Positions 17,493-25,884 of a stretch of DNA of 64,000 bases are shown piece by piece; within the stretch, counting starts at the first letter, position 1; every line of letters starts with the position of its first letter. Position numbers and translations under genes: made by a program. Source of the stretch: JANPLD01 sp964445765 (GTDB taxonomy: Bacteria > Pseudomonadota > Alphaproteobacteria > Rickettsiales > UBA8987); the NCBI GenBank assembly GCA_964445765.1, contig CAYULD010000003.1, forward strand, positions 252,638 through 316,637, given 5' to 3'. The notes beneath the pieces are model-generated. The model was not told where the DNA came from. It ran no database searches and saw only the letters and a program-made list of their open reading frames with translations.

Positions 17493-18397
17493 AGTTTTTC
17501 AAATGAAATTCTATCTAGTTGGTTTAATCTGTAAAATCCAGCAGGGCAGGTGATGTTAACCTCAGTTAAATAGCCACCGATTGTATCAAGCCCACATATC
17601 ATAATTTTATTTTCTTTGCAGATATCTTTTAGAATTAAAGAAATTTCTTTTTCGTTTTCAGACAAGCTAGATTTTTCTGGTGTTCCGCCTTGATCTATTG
17701 CGGCTTGCAGCTGATTTTCAGGGGGGATTCTATTAAAGCAACCAACAAAATTTCCATCTAATAATAATATTCTTTTATCTCCTTGTTTTACTTGAGGTAA
17801 ATAAATTTGAGCAATTAAGGGTTCTTGATATTTTTCTGTTAGGGTATCTAAGATGGATTTATAATTTTCATCGCCTTGTTTTAGTCTAAAAACGCCCCTT
17901 CCAGCGAATTCATATAGAGGTTTTATGATAATATCTGAGTTTTCATTCCAAAAATTTTTAATCTCTGCAATATCAGAGGTGATAATAGTTTTTGGCATAA
18001 ATTGCATTAAATCACTATTAACTAACTTTTCAGGCATTGAAGCAATTGCCTTAGGGCTATTGAAAATTAGAGCTTCATTTTCCTTATATTCTAGCAATTT
18101 CATTGCGGTATAATATCTGGAGTCAAAAGGAGGATTTAAGCGTATTGTAACTATAACATCTCTATTAATTTCAATTTTAGTTATTTCTTCAGATGTTTGC
18201 AGATTGCCATTTTCAGAAATGGAAACTTTTTTACAATTAGCGTAAATTTTTAACTCTGGCAGGTTAGATAAAATTAAATCTTCAGGCGTGAAAGCATAAG
18301 TATCATAGCGATTAACAGATTCTTTGATAAGCAAATTAGTATCATTCTTATTTGGGTAGCCTATTGGCTCAGTAAGAATAAGTGAGATTTTTTTCAT
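17459..18397 (-). CDS. gshB: Glutathione synthetase
   Basis: 312 residues. It joins gamma-glutamylcysteine and glycine with ATP, the last step of glutathione synthesis. Family landmarks: TIRLNPPFDSRYY (usually RxDPPFD), the ATP-grasp lysine KPLYEFAGRGVFRL, the QGDKRILLLDG segment and GLDTIGGYLTEVNITCPAG near the C-terminus. The glycine-rich loop is EFAGRGV instead of the common DGMGG, a noticeable but probably tolerated change. Its 3' end overlaps that of oxyR. It fits the peroxide-defence neighbourhood. Confidence 0.9.
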   Translation of the reverse strand: MKKISLILTEPIGYPNKNDTNLLIKESVNRYDTYAFTPEDLILSNLPELKIYANCKKVSISENGNLQTSEEITKIEINRDVIVTIRLNPPFDSRYYTAMKLLEYKENEALIFNSPKAIASMPEKLVNSDLMQFMPKTIITSDIAEIKNFWNENSDIIIKPLYEFAGRGVFRLKQGDENYKSILDTLTEKYQEPLIAQIYLPQVKQGDKRILLLDGNFVGCFNRIPPENQLQAAIDQGGTPEKSSLSENEKEISLILKDICKENKIMICGLDTIGGYLTEVNITCPAGFYRLNQLDRISFEKLYWDKISSLIN

Positions 18398-18405
18398 CTA
18401 GATAT

Positions 18406-18723
18406 TATAGTATTTCAAAAAATTTAATAATTTTACCCCTCGCCCTTTGTAAAGGGAGAGGGTTGCTTAATCTTACTTTCAAAAAAAGTTAGATTAAGCT
18501 GTGTGAGGGTTTATAGTAAATTATGTTTAGGTATGATATGTCATCCTGACACTAGAGCGAAGCGAAGTGGAAGGATCTTTAGATGTTTCGCTACGCTCAA
18601 CATGACATACTTCAACATAATATAATATTTATTATAATTATTCCCATCCCCTCACCCTAGCCCTCTCCCCTTATAAAAGGGGAGAGGGGATTTTAGCATA
18701 GTTAATTTTTTTGAAATACTATA
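18406..18723. repeat. MITE-like element with terminal inverted repeats (family A, copy 1, carrying a nested repeat)
   Basis: Both ends carry the inverted terminal sequence tatagtatttcaaaaaa(a)tt (18406-18425 and 18702-18723), and the flanks begin with TA, as for Tc1/IS630-type MITEs. Inside are two hairpins (ccctttgtaaaggg and ctctccccttataaaaggggagag) and the pair taatcttactttc/agttagatta. The same arrangement, reversed, occurs at 52217-52423. Relative to that copy, about 116 bases at 18516-18631 are extra and hold a second repeat. There is no coding capacity. It fills the 350-base gap between gshB and the OmpA-family gene. Confidence 0.75.
18536..18612. repeat. GTCATCCTGA-type palindromic repeat nested in the MITE (family B, copy 1)
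   Basis: The arms atgtcatcctga...gagcgaagcgaag and tttcgctacgctcaacatgacat pair imperfectly around ggatctttagat. A related copy in the opposite orientation lies at 29132-29194. This repeat has inserted into the family A element, as shown by comparison with the uninterrupted copy near 52.3 kb. Confidence 0.75.
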
Positions 18724-18747
18724 TCTATGTATGATTATGAATTATAA

Positions 18748-19476
18748 CTAATTCATTGGCTCATAAGTAACGCCTTCTGGCCCTTTATATTCAGGCTCTA
18801 CCACATCATTAGTTGTAGTAGTTTTAATAACATTGCCGAATCTGTCATAAATAACGGTATCTTGCACCCTATCCATTTTTCTGCGATAAACCTCAACTTC
18901 TATATCAACCCTTCTATCAGCTTGTAAACATTCAACTTGCTCAGCAGTAGGAAGGTTCGTAGGGCAGTTTGTAACAGGCCTATCCTCACCAAAATATCCA
19001 AAATTAACATTTTCTTGCTTAAAGTAACCTTGAGATTTGAAATAATTTAGAGCATTTTGTGCCCTTTTTCTAGAAAGTTTAATATTATAATCATTAGTGT
19101 TATATCTATCAGCGTAACCAACAAGGCGAACTTCCTTAACGCCATCAGAATTGTTGATTTCATTGATAACTTGGTTCATTCTATTTCTATCATCTTCATC
19201 AATATTATGCTTATCAATTTTGAAGTAAATTGATTGCCTTATTAAATCAACATAAGTAACTAAACGCTCATTAACAAGCATTCTGTTAGTATTACAATTA
19301 CCCGGTGAAACCCACCTAGCATACTCAACTTTGTTTGGAATGGTATTTTGGCTATCACAATCATTAGCACCAACGATTTCGTATGTTCCGCCGTTTACTT
19401 GAGTTTGAGCATAAGAGTTGCTAGCAAACGAAATTGCAAAAATAATTGCAAGCGTGAAAATATATCTAAAAAACAT
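18748..19476 (-). CDS. OmpA-family (C-terminal OmpA domain) exported protein
   Basis: 242 residues. The N-terminus is a Sec signal peptide (hydrophobic IFTLAIIFAISFAS, cleavage after SYA-Q). An OmpA-like peptidoglycan-binding domain covers about residues 80-200, with VRLVGYADRYNTNDYNIKLSRKRA region and ADRRVDIEVEVY matching the usual GxTDxxGxxxYNxxLSxxRA and DRRVEI signatures. A short acidic C-terminal tail follows. It probably anchors the outer membrane or a periplasmic complex to peptidoglycan. No neighbouring tol/pal genes are visible. The expected second Asp of the motif is partly changed (ADRYNTNDY). Confidence 0.8.
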   Translation of the reverse strand: MFFRYIFTLAIIFAISFASNSYAQTQVNGGTYEIVGANDCDSQNTIPNKVEYARWVSPGNCNTNRMLVNERLVTYVDLIRQSIYFKIDKHNIDEDDRNRMNQVINEINNSDGVKEVRLVGYADRYNTNDYNIKLSRKRAQNALNYFKSQGYFKQENVNFGYFGEDRPVTNCPTNLPTAEQVECLQADRRVDIEVEVYRRKMDRVQDTVIYDRFGNVIKTTTTNDVVEPEYKGPEGVTYEPMN

Positions 19477-19536
19477 ATGGTTAAGGTGATTGTGTAATTT
19501 ATTTCCCTAAGTTAAGTAAGGCTTTTGGTTAAAAAG

Positions 19537-19965
19537 TCAAATCATTTTGCTCATCAAAATTCCATCTTTTTCCATTCCATTGGTTTGATAATAGTTTTTT
19601 CTAATGCCAACCTTGATAAAGCCTAGTTTTCTATATAAGTTTATAGCTGGAAAATTATCTTCCCTAACTTCTAGCTGGATTTCTCTGGAATTTTTACTTT
19701 TTGCTTCATTTTCAAGCCTTTTTAAGAGCTTTGCAGCAATTCCTTGTTTTCTAAATTGAGGGTGAACGCCAATATCAATAATTTCAGTTTCTCTTCCAAT
19801 AATTCTAAAAATTAGAAAGGCTGTGAGATTTTCAGAATCCTCTTCAACATAGGTAACATATTGATGTAAGGTTGAAAAATAGCTTTTAGCATAATTTTCA
19901 TTTCGCTCTGGAAAACAAGAAAGATATAAATCTGTAAGTTTTGAAATATTTAAGTTATCTGGCAT
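19537..19965 (-). CDS. rimI: GNAT N-acetyltransferase, RimI-like
   Basis: 142 residues with a GNAT fold. The acetyl-CoA loop is GVHPQFRKQGIAAKLLKRL (R/QxxGxA), and LEVREDNFPAINLYRKLGF is the RimI-type motif B with AxxLYxxxGF. RimI acetylates the N-terminus of ribosomal protein S18, and relatives act on other proteins. The usual partner tsaB is not beside it here. Downstream and on the same strand is the OmpA-family gene; mfd lies upstream, separated by 81 bases. Confidence 0.75.
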   Translation of the reverse strand: MPDNLNISKLTDLYLSCFPERNENYAKSYFSTLHQYVTYVEEDSENLTAFLIFRIIGRETEIIDIGVHPQFRKQGIAAKLLKRLENEAKSKNSREIQLEVREDNFPAINLYRKLGFIKVGIRKNYYQTNGMEKDGILMSKMI

Positions 19966-20046
19966 TTTGTTTATTTGAAGAGGTATATCTTAATTTATTG
20001 CAATATGGTATATATCACATAATTGGTTTAACAATTCTAAATTTAG

Positions 20047-23000
20047 TTATGTCGTTTTATCTTTAATTTCCAGCAGGGCTTTTTTGAGCTCAGTAATTCT
20101 GGTTTTTAAGTTAATCCAATTTTGATTAGCGATAACAAATTTAGTTCCATCTTTAATTTTATATTTTATTGGGTCTTTTGAAATTAAGCCAATTAAAGCA
20201 TCTGGGTTGCTAAACATATTATTATAAAAACTTATAACTGCACCCTTTTCACCAACATCTATTTTTTCAATACCAATTGATTTACAGGTTAATTTTATCT
20301 TCAAGGTATCAAGCAAGTTTTCAACTTCAGTTGGTAATTTGCCAAATCTATCAACTAATTCTGCACCGAAAGATTCAATTTCTTCATCATTAGATAAATT
20401 GCCAAGCCTGCGATATAAGCCCATTCTTAAATCAGAATTGCTAACATAATCTTCTGGGATTAAAATAGAAACGCCAAGATTTAATTTAACGGTATAATTT
20501 TCAATATTAGTTGAATTATTATTTTGTGTTTTAGCTTGAGATTTAAGGTTTTCAATGGCTTCTTGTAACATATTTTGATATAACTCAACGCCAACTTCTT
20601 TTATATTGCCTGATTGCTCATCACCAAGCAGATTGCCAAAACCACGAATATCCATATCATAGCTTGCTAAGGTGAAGCCCGCCCCTAAAGTATCAAGTTT
20701 TTGTAGAACTTCTAAGCGTTTTTCAGCGTTTTTTGTAAGGGTTTTTCTTGTAGGTAACATCATATAGGCATAAGCCCTAATTTTGCCCCTGCCAACACGC
20801 CCCCTTAATTGATATAATTGTGCAAGACCAAACATATCCGCACGATAAATTATTATGGTGTTAGCAGTTGGAACATCAAGCCCTGATTCAACTATAGTGG
20901 TTGAAAGTAAAACATCAAATTTGCCATCATCAAAATCAGTCATTATAGTATCAAGTTCATCTGGCTTCATTCTGCCATGTGCGGAGACGATTTTAACTTC
21001 AGGAATAAGTGCTTTAATTTTGGGTTCAAGCTCTTCTAAATCTTTAATTCTTGGCACGACAAAATAAGATTTTCCAGCTCTGTAATGCTCTTTTAATATT
21101 GCTTCCCTGATGGTTATTTCATCAAATGGCATAACGAAAGTTCTAACCGCAAGCCTATCAACTGGTGGGGTTGCTATCAAAGATAAATCTCTAATACCTG
21201 CAAGGGAGAGTTGAAGCGTGCGTGGGATAGGCGTTGCAGTAAGCGTTAAAACATGGGTATCACCACGAAATTTTTTTAATTTTTCTTTCTGAGCAACGCC
21301 AAATCTCTGCTCTTCATCAATAATTAAAAGGCTTAAATTGTTAAACTCAAGTTTATCTGCAAGAAGGGCGTGCGTGCCGATAATAATATCAACTTCACCG
21401 TTTTTAATTGCATCTCTAGTTTTCTTAGCTTCAGTGGCGGTAACCATTCTAGAAAGCTGTTTGATTCTAATTCCGGTATGAGAAAATCTCTCAATAAAAT
21501 TATTGAAATGTTGACGGCAAAGCAAGGTAGTTGGCGATATAACTGCAACTTGGCGGTTTTCTTGGTTAAGAATATTATTTTGAACAATTGCAAAAGCCGC
21601 CCTGAGTGCAACTTCAGTTTTACCAAAGCCAACATCACCGCAAATAAGCCTATCCATTGGCTTGCCTGAGGATATATCATTCATTACATCTTCAATGGCA
21701 GAAAGCTGATCATCAGTTTCAGTATAAGGAAATCTCGCTGAAAATTCTTGATATAAAGGTGTTTGCCAATCATAGGCGATAATTTCCTCAAGCTCCCTCT
21801 TTGCGGCAATTTCTAGTAAGTCGGTTGCAATTTTAAGAATACGATTTTTAACCCTTGCGGTTCTTTCTTGCCAATTTAGACTGCCAAGTTTATCAAGCTC
21901 AACATTTTCACCATCAGAGCCATAACGGCTTATCATCTCAACATTTTCAACTGGAACATAAAATTTATCACCATCACGATATTCAAGCAGAATAAAATCG
22001 TGCAGAATATTTTTAACGGTAATAGTTTCTAAGCCAATAAATTTACCAATGCCGTGCTCTTTATGAACAACTAATTCACCGCTGTTAAGGGTGGCGGCTT
22101 CCTTAATGAAATCTTCAGCTTTTTTGCCTCTATTTCTAGGTTTGCGATAAATTCTTTCACCTAATAAATCAGCCTCAGAAATTATTTTTATCTCATTGGT
22201 TTCAAAGCCGTGATCAATATTAATTAGTGCTAGGGCAATTTTATTTTTTGTTATTAATGCTTGTTCTTGCTCAAAATTTTCAATGTTAATTGAATATATT
22301 TCATTTTCATCAAGCATTGCTTTGAGGCGGTTTCTAGAGCCTTCACTGACGCAAGCTATTATGGTTTTCTTTTTATTTTGTTTGTTTAAGAAGTTTTCCG
22401 CAAGCTCATCTTGCAATAAATTTATAGGAGTTTTATTAAAAATTTTTGATTCAGAAAAATAATTTTTTATTGGCTTAAAATTATAATTATTTTCTTGGTT
22501 ATCTGGGTTTAGAGATGAAAATTGAATTATAGTTTTGTTTTGCTCAATTTTTGGTAAATCATTTATCAAATATAATTGCTCCGGTGGAAGAATTGCAGTT
22601 TCAATATCAGAATATTTGCCAGATTTAGAATAAATTTGCCTTGCTTCATAGGCATCTTTAATTTGTGATTTTCTTTCTAAAAAAACATTTTCAAAATCAT
22701 TTTCAAAGGTAAATATTGCATCAGGGCAGTAATCAAAAATATTAGAGAGTTTTTCATAAAAAAGCGGTAAATAATTTTCCATACCTGCATATTTTCTGCC
22801 ATCTGAAATTGCTTCAAATAATGGGCTTTTTTGAGATATTTCTATCTTAAAATTATCAATAAAATTTCGCTTAAAATTATTAATATATTTTTCTTGCAGA
22901 AGCACCTCTGAGGCGGGAATAAGCTCAAAATAATCACAAGAAGATGTGGTGATTTGGGTAAGTGGATCATATTTTTTTATAGATTCCAACTCATCGCCAA

Positions 23001-23544
23001 AAAAATCAAGCCTAAAGCCATATTCATAAGCAGGTGGAAAAATATCTATAATGCTTCCTCTAACGCTAAATTCTCCGTGATCACTGGCACTTGCAACATT
23101 AATATAGCTGTTATCAACTAGAAATTTTGTAAGTTTATCTCTTTTAATTACATCACCTTTTTTAATTGATAAGCAGGCATTTTTGATAATTTCTGCTGGC
23201 ACTAATTTTTGAATAAAAGCATTAGCCGTTGTTAACAAAATTTGTTTGGGTTTTAAGCCTTTTTCTGAGATATAAGCTAAGGTTTTAAGCCTTATACTTG
23301 AGATTTCTGAATTGGGAGAAATTTTATCATAAGGGTTGGTATCCCAAGCGGGAAGTTCAAAAATCTCAGCATCTTTAATTAAGAATTTTAATAGGGATTC
23401 TGCCTTTTCTAAGTAAGCATCATTTTTGCAAATATGAACTATTGGCTTATTATATTTATGCAGCAAATTTGCAATTATTATAGCTTCTGAGCCACTAGGC
23501 AAGCCATAAAAACTATTTTTATTGTTTATGTTTAGATTTATCAC
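20047..23544 (-). CDS. mfd: Transcription-repair coupling factor Mfd
   Basis: 1,165 residues, full length. It removes RNA polymerase stalled at DNA lesions and recruits UvrA. Domains in order: an N-terminal UvrB-like region (about 1-400), the RNA-polymerase interaction domain (about 480-550, GELVVHKEHGIGKFIGLE), RecG-like helicase domains with Walker A ICGDVGFGKTEVALRA, the LLIIDEEQRFGV DEEQ box and LTLTATPIPRTL, then QLRGRVGRGKIRAYAY, and the C-terminal TRCF domain. The start codon is GTG. It diverges from pyrB with a 69-base gap. Confidence 0.97.
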   Translation of the reverse strand: MINLNINNKNSFYGLPSGSEAIIIANLLHKYNKPIVHICKNDAYLEKAESLLKFLIKDAEIFELPAWDTNPYDKISPNSEISSIRLKTLAYISEKGLKPKQILLTTANAFIQKLVPAEIIKNACLSIKKGDVIKRDKLTKFLVDNSYINVASASDHGEFSVRGSIIDIFPPAYEYGFRLDFFGDELESIKKYDPLTQITTSSCDYFELIPASEVLLQEKYINNFKRNFIDNFKIEISQKSPLFEAISDGRKYAGMENYLPLFYEKLSNIFDYCPDAIFTFENDFENVFLERKSQIKDAYEARQIYSKSGKYSDIETAILPPEQLYLINDLPKIEQNKTIIQFSSLNPDNQENNYNFKPIKNYFSESKIFNKTPINLLQDELAENFLNKQNKKKTIIACVSEGSRNRLKAMLDENEIYSINIENFEQEQALITKNKIALALINIDHGFETNEIKIISEADLLGERIYRKPRNRGKKAEDFIKEAATLNSGELVVHKEHGIGKFIGLETITVKNILHDFILLEYRDGDKFYVPVENVEMISRYGSDGENVELDKLGSLNWQERTARVKNRILKIATDLLEIAAKRELEEIIAYDWQTPLYQEFSARFPYTETDDQLSAIEDVMNDISSGKPMDRLICGDVGFGKTEVALRAAFAIVQNNILNQENRQVAVISPTTLLCRQHFNNFIERFSHTGIRIKQLSRMVTATEAKKTRDAIKNGEVDIIIGTHALLADKLEFNNLSLLIIDEEQRFGVAQKEKLKKFRGDTHVLTLTATPIPRTLQLSLAGIRDLSLIATPPVDRLAVRTFVMPFDEITIREAILKEHYRAGKSYFVVPRIKDLEELEPKIKALIPEVKIVSAHGRMKPDELDTIMTDFDDGKFDVLLSTTIVESGLDVPTANTIIIYRADMFGLAQLYQLRGRVGRGKIRAYAYMMLPTRKTLTKNAEKRLEVLQKLDTLGAGFTLASYDMDIRGFGNLLGDEQSGNIKEVGVELYQNMLQEAIENLKSQAKTQNNNSTNIENYTVKLNLGVSILIPEDYVSNSDLRMGLYRRLGNLSNDEEIESFGAELVDRFGKLPTEVENLLDTLKIKLTCKSIGIEKIDVGEKGAVISFYNNMFSNPDALIGLISKDPIKYKIKDGTKFVIANQNWINLKTRITELKKALLEIKDKTT

Positions 23545-23613
23545 TAATTCAGATATTAATTTCTTGCTTTTGTTAAGCTAATTATTTATAAGCTGAAAAA
23601 TCGCAAGCAATTT

Positions 23614-24525
23614 ATGAAAAATTATCATTTCAGTCATAAACATCTTACCGATACCAAAAACCTCTCTAAAGAAGATATTGAACATATTTTATCTCTCGCA
23701 GAAAATTATGTTAAAAACTCTAATTATCCGCAGAAATTAAAGGGTAAAACCTTAATTAATTTATTCTTTGAAAATTCTACTAGAACAAGAACTTCTTTTG
23801 AACTAGCGGGCAAAAGGCTTGGTGTTGATGTGATTAATATGGATGTTGAGACATCTTCCGCAAAAAAGGGTGAAACTATAATTGATACTGCCCTCACCTT
23901 AAACGCAATGAAGGCTGACTATATAGTGGTTAGGCATTCTGAAAGTGGTGTGCCGGAGCTTTTATCCCGCAAAGTGAATTGTAGCGTTATAAATGCTGGT
24001 GATGGCTGGAATTCTCACCCCACACAAGCATTGCTTGATGCTCTAACTATAAAAAGAAGGCTTGGTAAATTTGAGGGGCTAAATATTTTAATATCAGGCG
24101 ATATTCTACATAGCAGGGTTGCGAGATCTAATATTGATACGCTAAATAAATTAGGTGCCAAGATAAGGGTTTGTGCGCCAAAAACTTTGCTTCCAAAAGG
24201 AATAGAAAAACTTAATGTTGAAGTTTTCTCTGATATGGATTTAGCCGTGCAGAATGTTGATATAATAATGATGTTGCGACTTCAAAAAGAGAGGATGAAA
24301 GGTGGGTTCTTTCCATCTGAGAGAGAATATTTTTACTATTTCGGCTTGGATAGAAGAAAGCTAAATAAGGCAAAGCCTTCAGTTTTGGTAATGCACCCGG
24401 GGCCTATAAATCGTGGGCTAGAGATTGATTCTGAAATTGCTGATGATATAAATAAAAGTTTGATTTTAGACCAAGTTGAAATGGGTGTTGCGGTGCGTCA
24501 AGCGGTGCTTGAGGCTTTGAATTAA
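23614..24525 (+). CDS. pyrB: Aspartate carbamoyltransferase catalytic chain
   Basis: 303 residues. It condenses carbamoyl phosphate with aspartate in pyrimidine synthesis. The carbamoyl-phosphate motif FFENSTRTRTSFELAGKRLG (Ser55-Thr58) is intact, as are HPTQALLDALT and VMHPGPINRGLE. Twelve bases downstream starts a dihydroorotase homologue lacking catalytic residues, as in the pyrB-pyrX arrangement where the inactive partner is structural. The third gene in the row is TolC-like. Confidence 0.95.
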   Translation: MKNYHFSHKHLTDTKNLSKEDIEHILSLAENYVKNSNYPQKLKGKTLINLFFENSTRTRTSFELAGKRLGVDVINMDVETSSAKKGETIIDTALTLNAMKADYIVVRHSESGVPELLSRKVNCSVINAGDGWNSHPTQALLDALTIKRRLGKFEGLNILISGDILHSRVARSNIDTLNKLGAKIRVCAPKTLLPKGIEKLNVEVFSDMDLAVQNVDIIMMLRLQKERMKGGFFPSEREYFYYFGLDRRKLNKAKPSVLVMHPGPINRGLEIDSEIADDINKSLILDQVEMGVAVRQAVLEALN

Positions 24526-24537
24526 TTATTTTTAAGA

Positions 24538-25884
24538 ATGGAATTAGAAAATAAAAATTTTTACGAAAGAATATCAATTAAAGAAAATAGCAATATAATT
24601 TTTGATAATGCTAACATCATTGATGTTGAAAATAATAGGGTTTTCAAAGGGCAAGTAATGGTTTCAAATGGCTTGATAAGTGAGGTTATTGATTTATCAA
24701 AACAAAATAAACTTGAAAATATTTCTAATACAAAAATTATAGATTGCAAAAATATGCATCTAGCCCCAGCTGTTATAGATGCCGCTGTTCATATTGGTGA
24801 GCCGGGTGGGGATTATAAGGAAAGCCTGTATTTAGCCTCAAGAAGTGCAGTTGCAGGGGGTGTTGCAACTATTAATATAATGCCTGATACTAAGCCGGTT
24901 ATTGATACAACTGCTTTATATGAATTCCTCAAAAATCGTGCTTTAGAAAAATCTTTTTGTGATATTACAATATTTGGCTCAATTACCAAAAATCTTGAGG
25001 GAAAAGAATTAAGCGAGATGGGGCTTCTTAAAAAAGCTGGTATAAAAGGTGTTTCAGATTGCGGAAATTCTATTTTTGATAGTTTGGTTTTCAAAAGAGC
25101 CTGTGAATATGCTAGTAATTTTGATTTAACAATATCGCATCAACCAAGTGATAAATTTTTATCAGAAAACGGGGTTTTATCTGATGGTTTTAACTCAACA
25201 ACTCTTGGGGTGCAGGGCGTTCCAGATATTGCGGAAAAGATAGGTTTAGAAAGGGATTTAGCAATAGTTGAATATTGTAATGTGAAATATCATTGCTTAA
25301 ATATCTCTACTAAAAAAGCACTAGAAACCTTAAAAAATGGCAAGGGTAGGGGGCTTAATGTTAGCTCTTCAACCACGCCAGAATATTTTTCTTTCACTGA
25401 TGATGAGGCAAGAGAATATAGAACTTTTGCAAAGTTAAATCCGCCATTAAGATGTGCAGAAGATAAATTAGCAATAATTGATGGGCTTAAAAATGGTGTG
25501 ATAGATTTTATATCTTCAAACCATAGCCCAAGATCAGTTGATCAAAAAAGATTGCCATTACAATCAGCGGAATTTGGTGTTGTTGGGCTTGAAACATTGC
25601 TTTCAGCAACTTACACAAAGTTAAATGAAGCAGGTTTTTTACTGCCAGAAATATTTAGGCTATTAAGCCTAAAGCCTGCGGAATATCTTGGTTTGAAAGA
25701 AAAGGGGCTAATCAAAAAAGGCTATAATGCAGATGTTATTTTGGTGGATTTTTCAAAGGAATTTATTGTTAACCCTTTACAATTTGCTGGAAAAGCTGTT
25801 AATAGTTTATATGATGGTGCAAAACTTAAGGGAGAAGTTATTAAAACTTTCGTTTCTGGTGAATTAGTATATGAAAAAAATTAG
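24538..25884 (+). CDS. pyrX: Dihydroorotase-like protein, probably non-catalytic (PyrX type)
   Basis: 448 residues with the class I dihydroorotase/amidohydrolase fold, next to pyrB. The metal site is degraded. The usual DxHxH strand is DAAVH, so the first His is Ala; the HxxHxST segment is CLNISTKKA, with Asn for His; and the terminal TDHAPH is SSNHSPR, with Asn for Asp. One His (SHQPSD) remains. Inactive homologues beside pyrB form a structural complex with aspartate carbamoyltransferase in pseudomonads, and similar proteins occur in alphaproteobacteria. A separate active pyrC is then expected elsewhere. The last 14 bases overlap the start of the TolC-like gene. Confidence 0.8.
   Translation: MELENKNFYERISIKENSNIIFDNANIIDVENNRVFKGQVMVSNGLISEVIDLSKQNKLENISNTKIIDCKNMHLAPAVIDAAVHIGEPGGDYKESLYLASRSAVAGGVATINIMPDTKPVIDTTALYEFLKNRALEKSFCDITIFGSITKNLEGKELSEMGLLKKAGIKGVSDCGNSIFDSLVFKRACEYASNFDLTISHQPSDKFLSENGVLSDGFNSTTLGVQGVPDIAEKIGLERDLAIVEYCNVKYHCLNISTKKALETLKNGKGRGLNVSSSTTPEYFSFTDDEAREYRTFAKLNPPLRCAEDKLAIIDGLKNGVIDFISSNHSPRSVDQKRLPLQSAEFGVVGLETLLSATYTKLNEAGFLLPEIFRLLSLKPAEYLGLKEKGLIKKGYNADVILVDFSKEFIVNPLQFAGKAVNSLYDGAKLKGEVIKTFVSGELVYEKN

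Noticed and set aside
24538..25884. Active dihydroorotase PyrC
   Set aside because: Several metal-site residues are replaced, so an active enzyme is unlikely.
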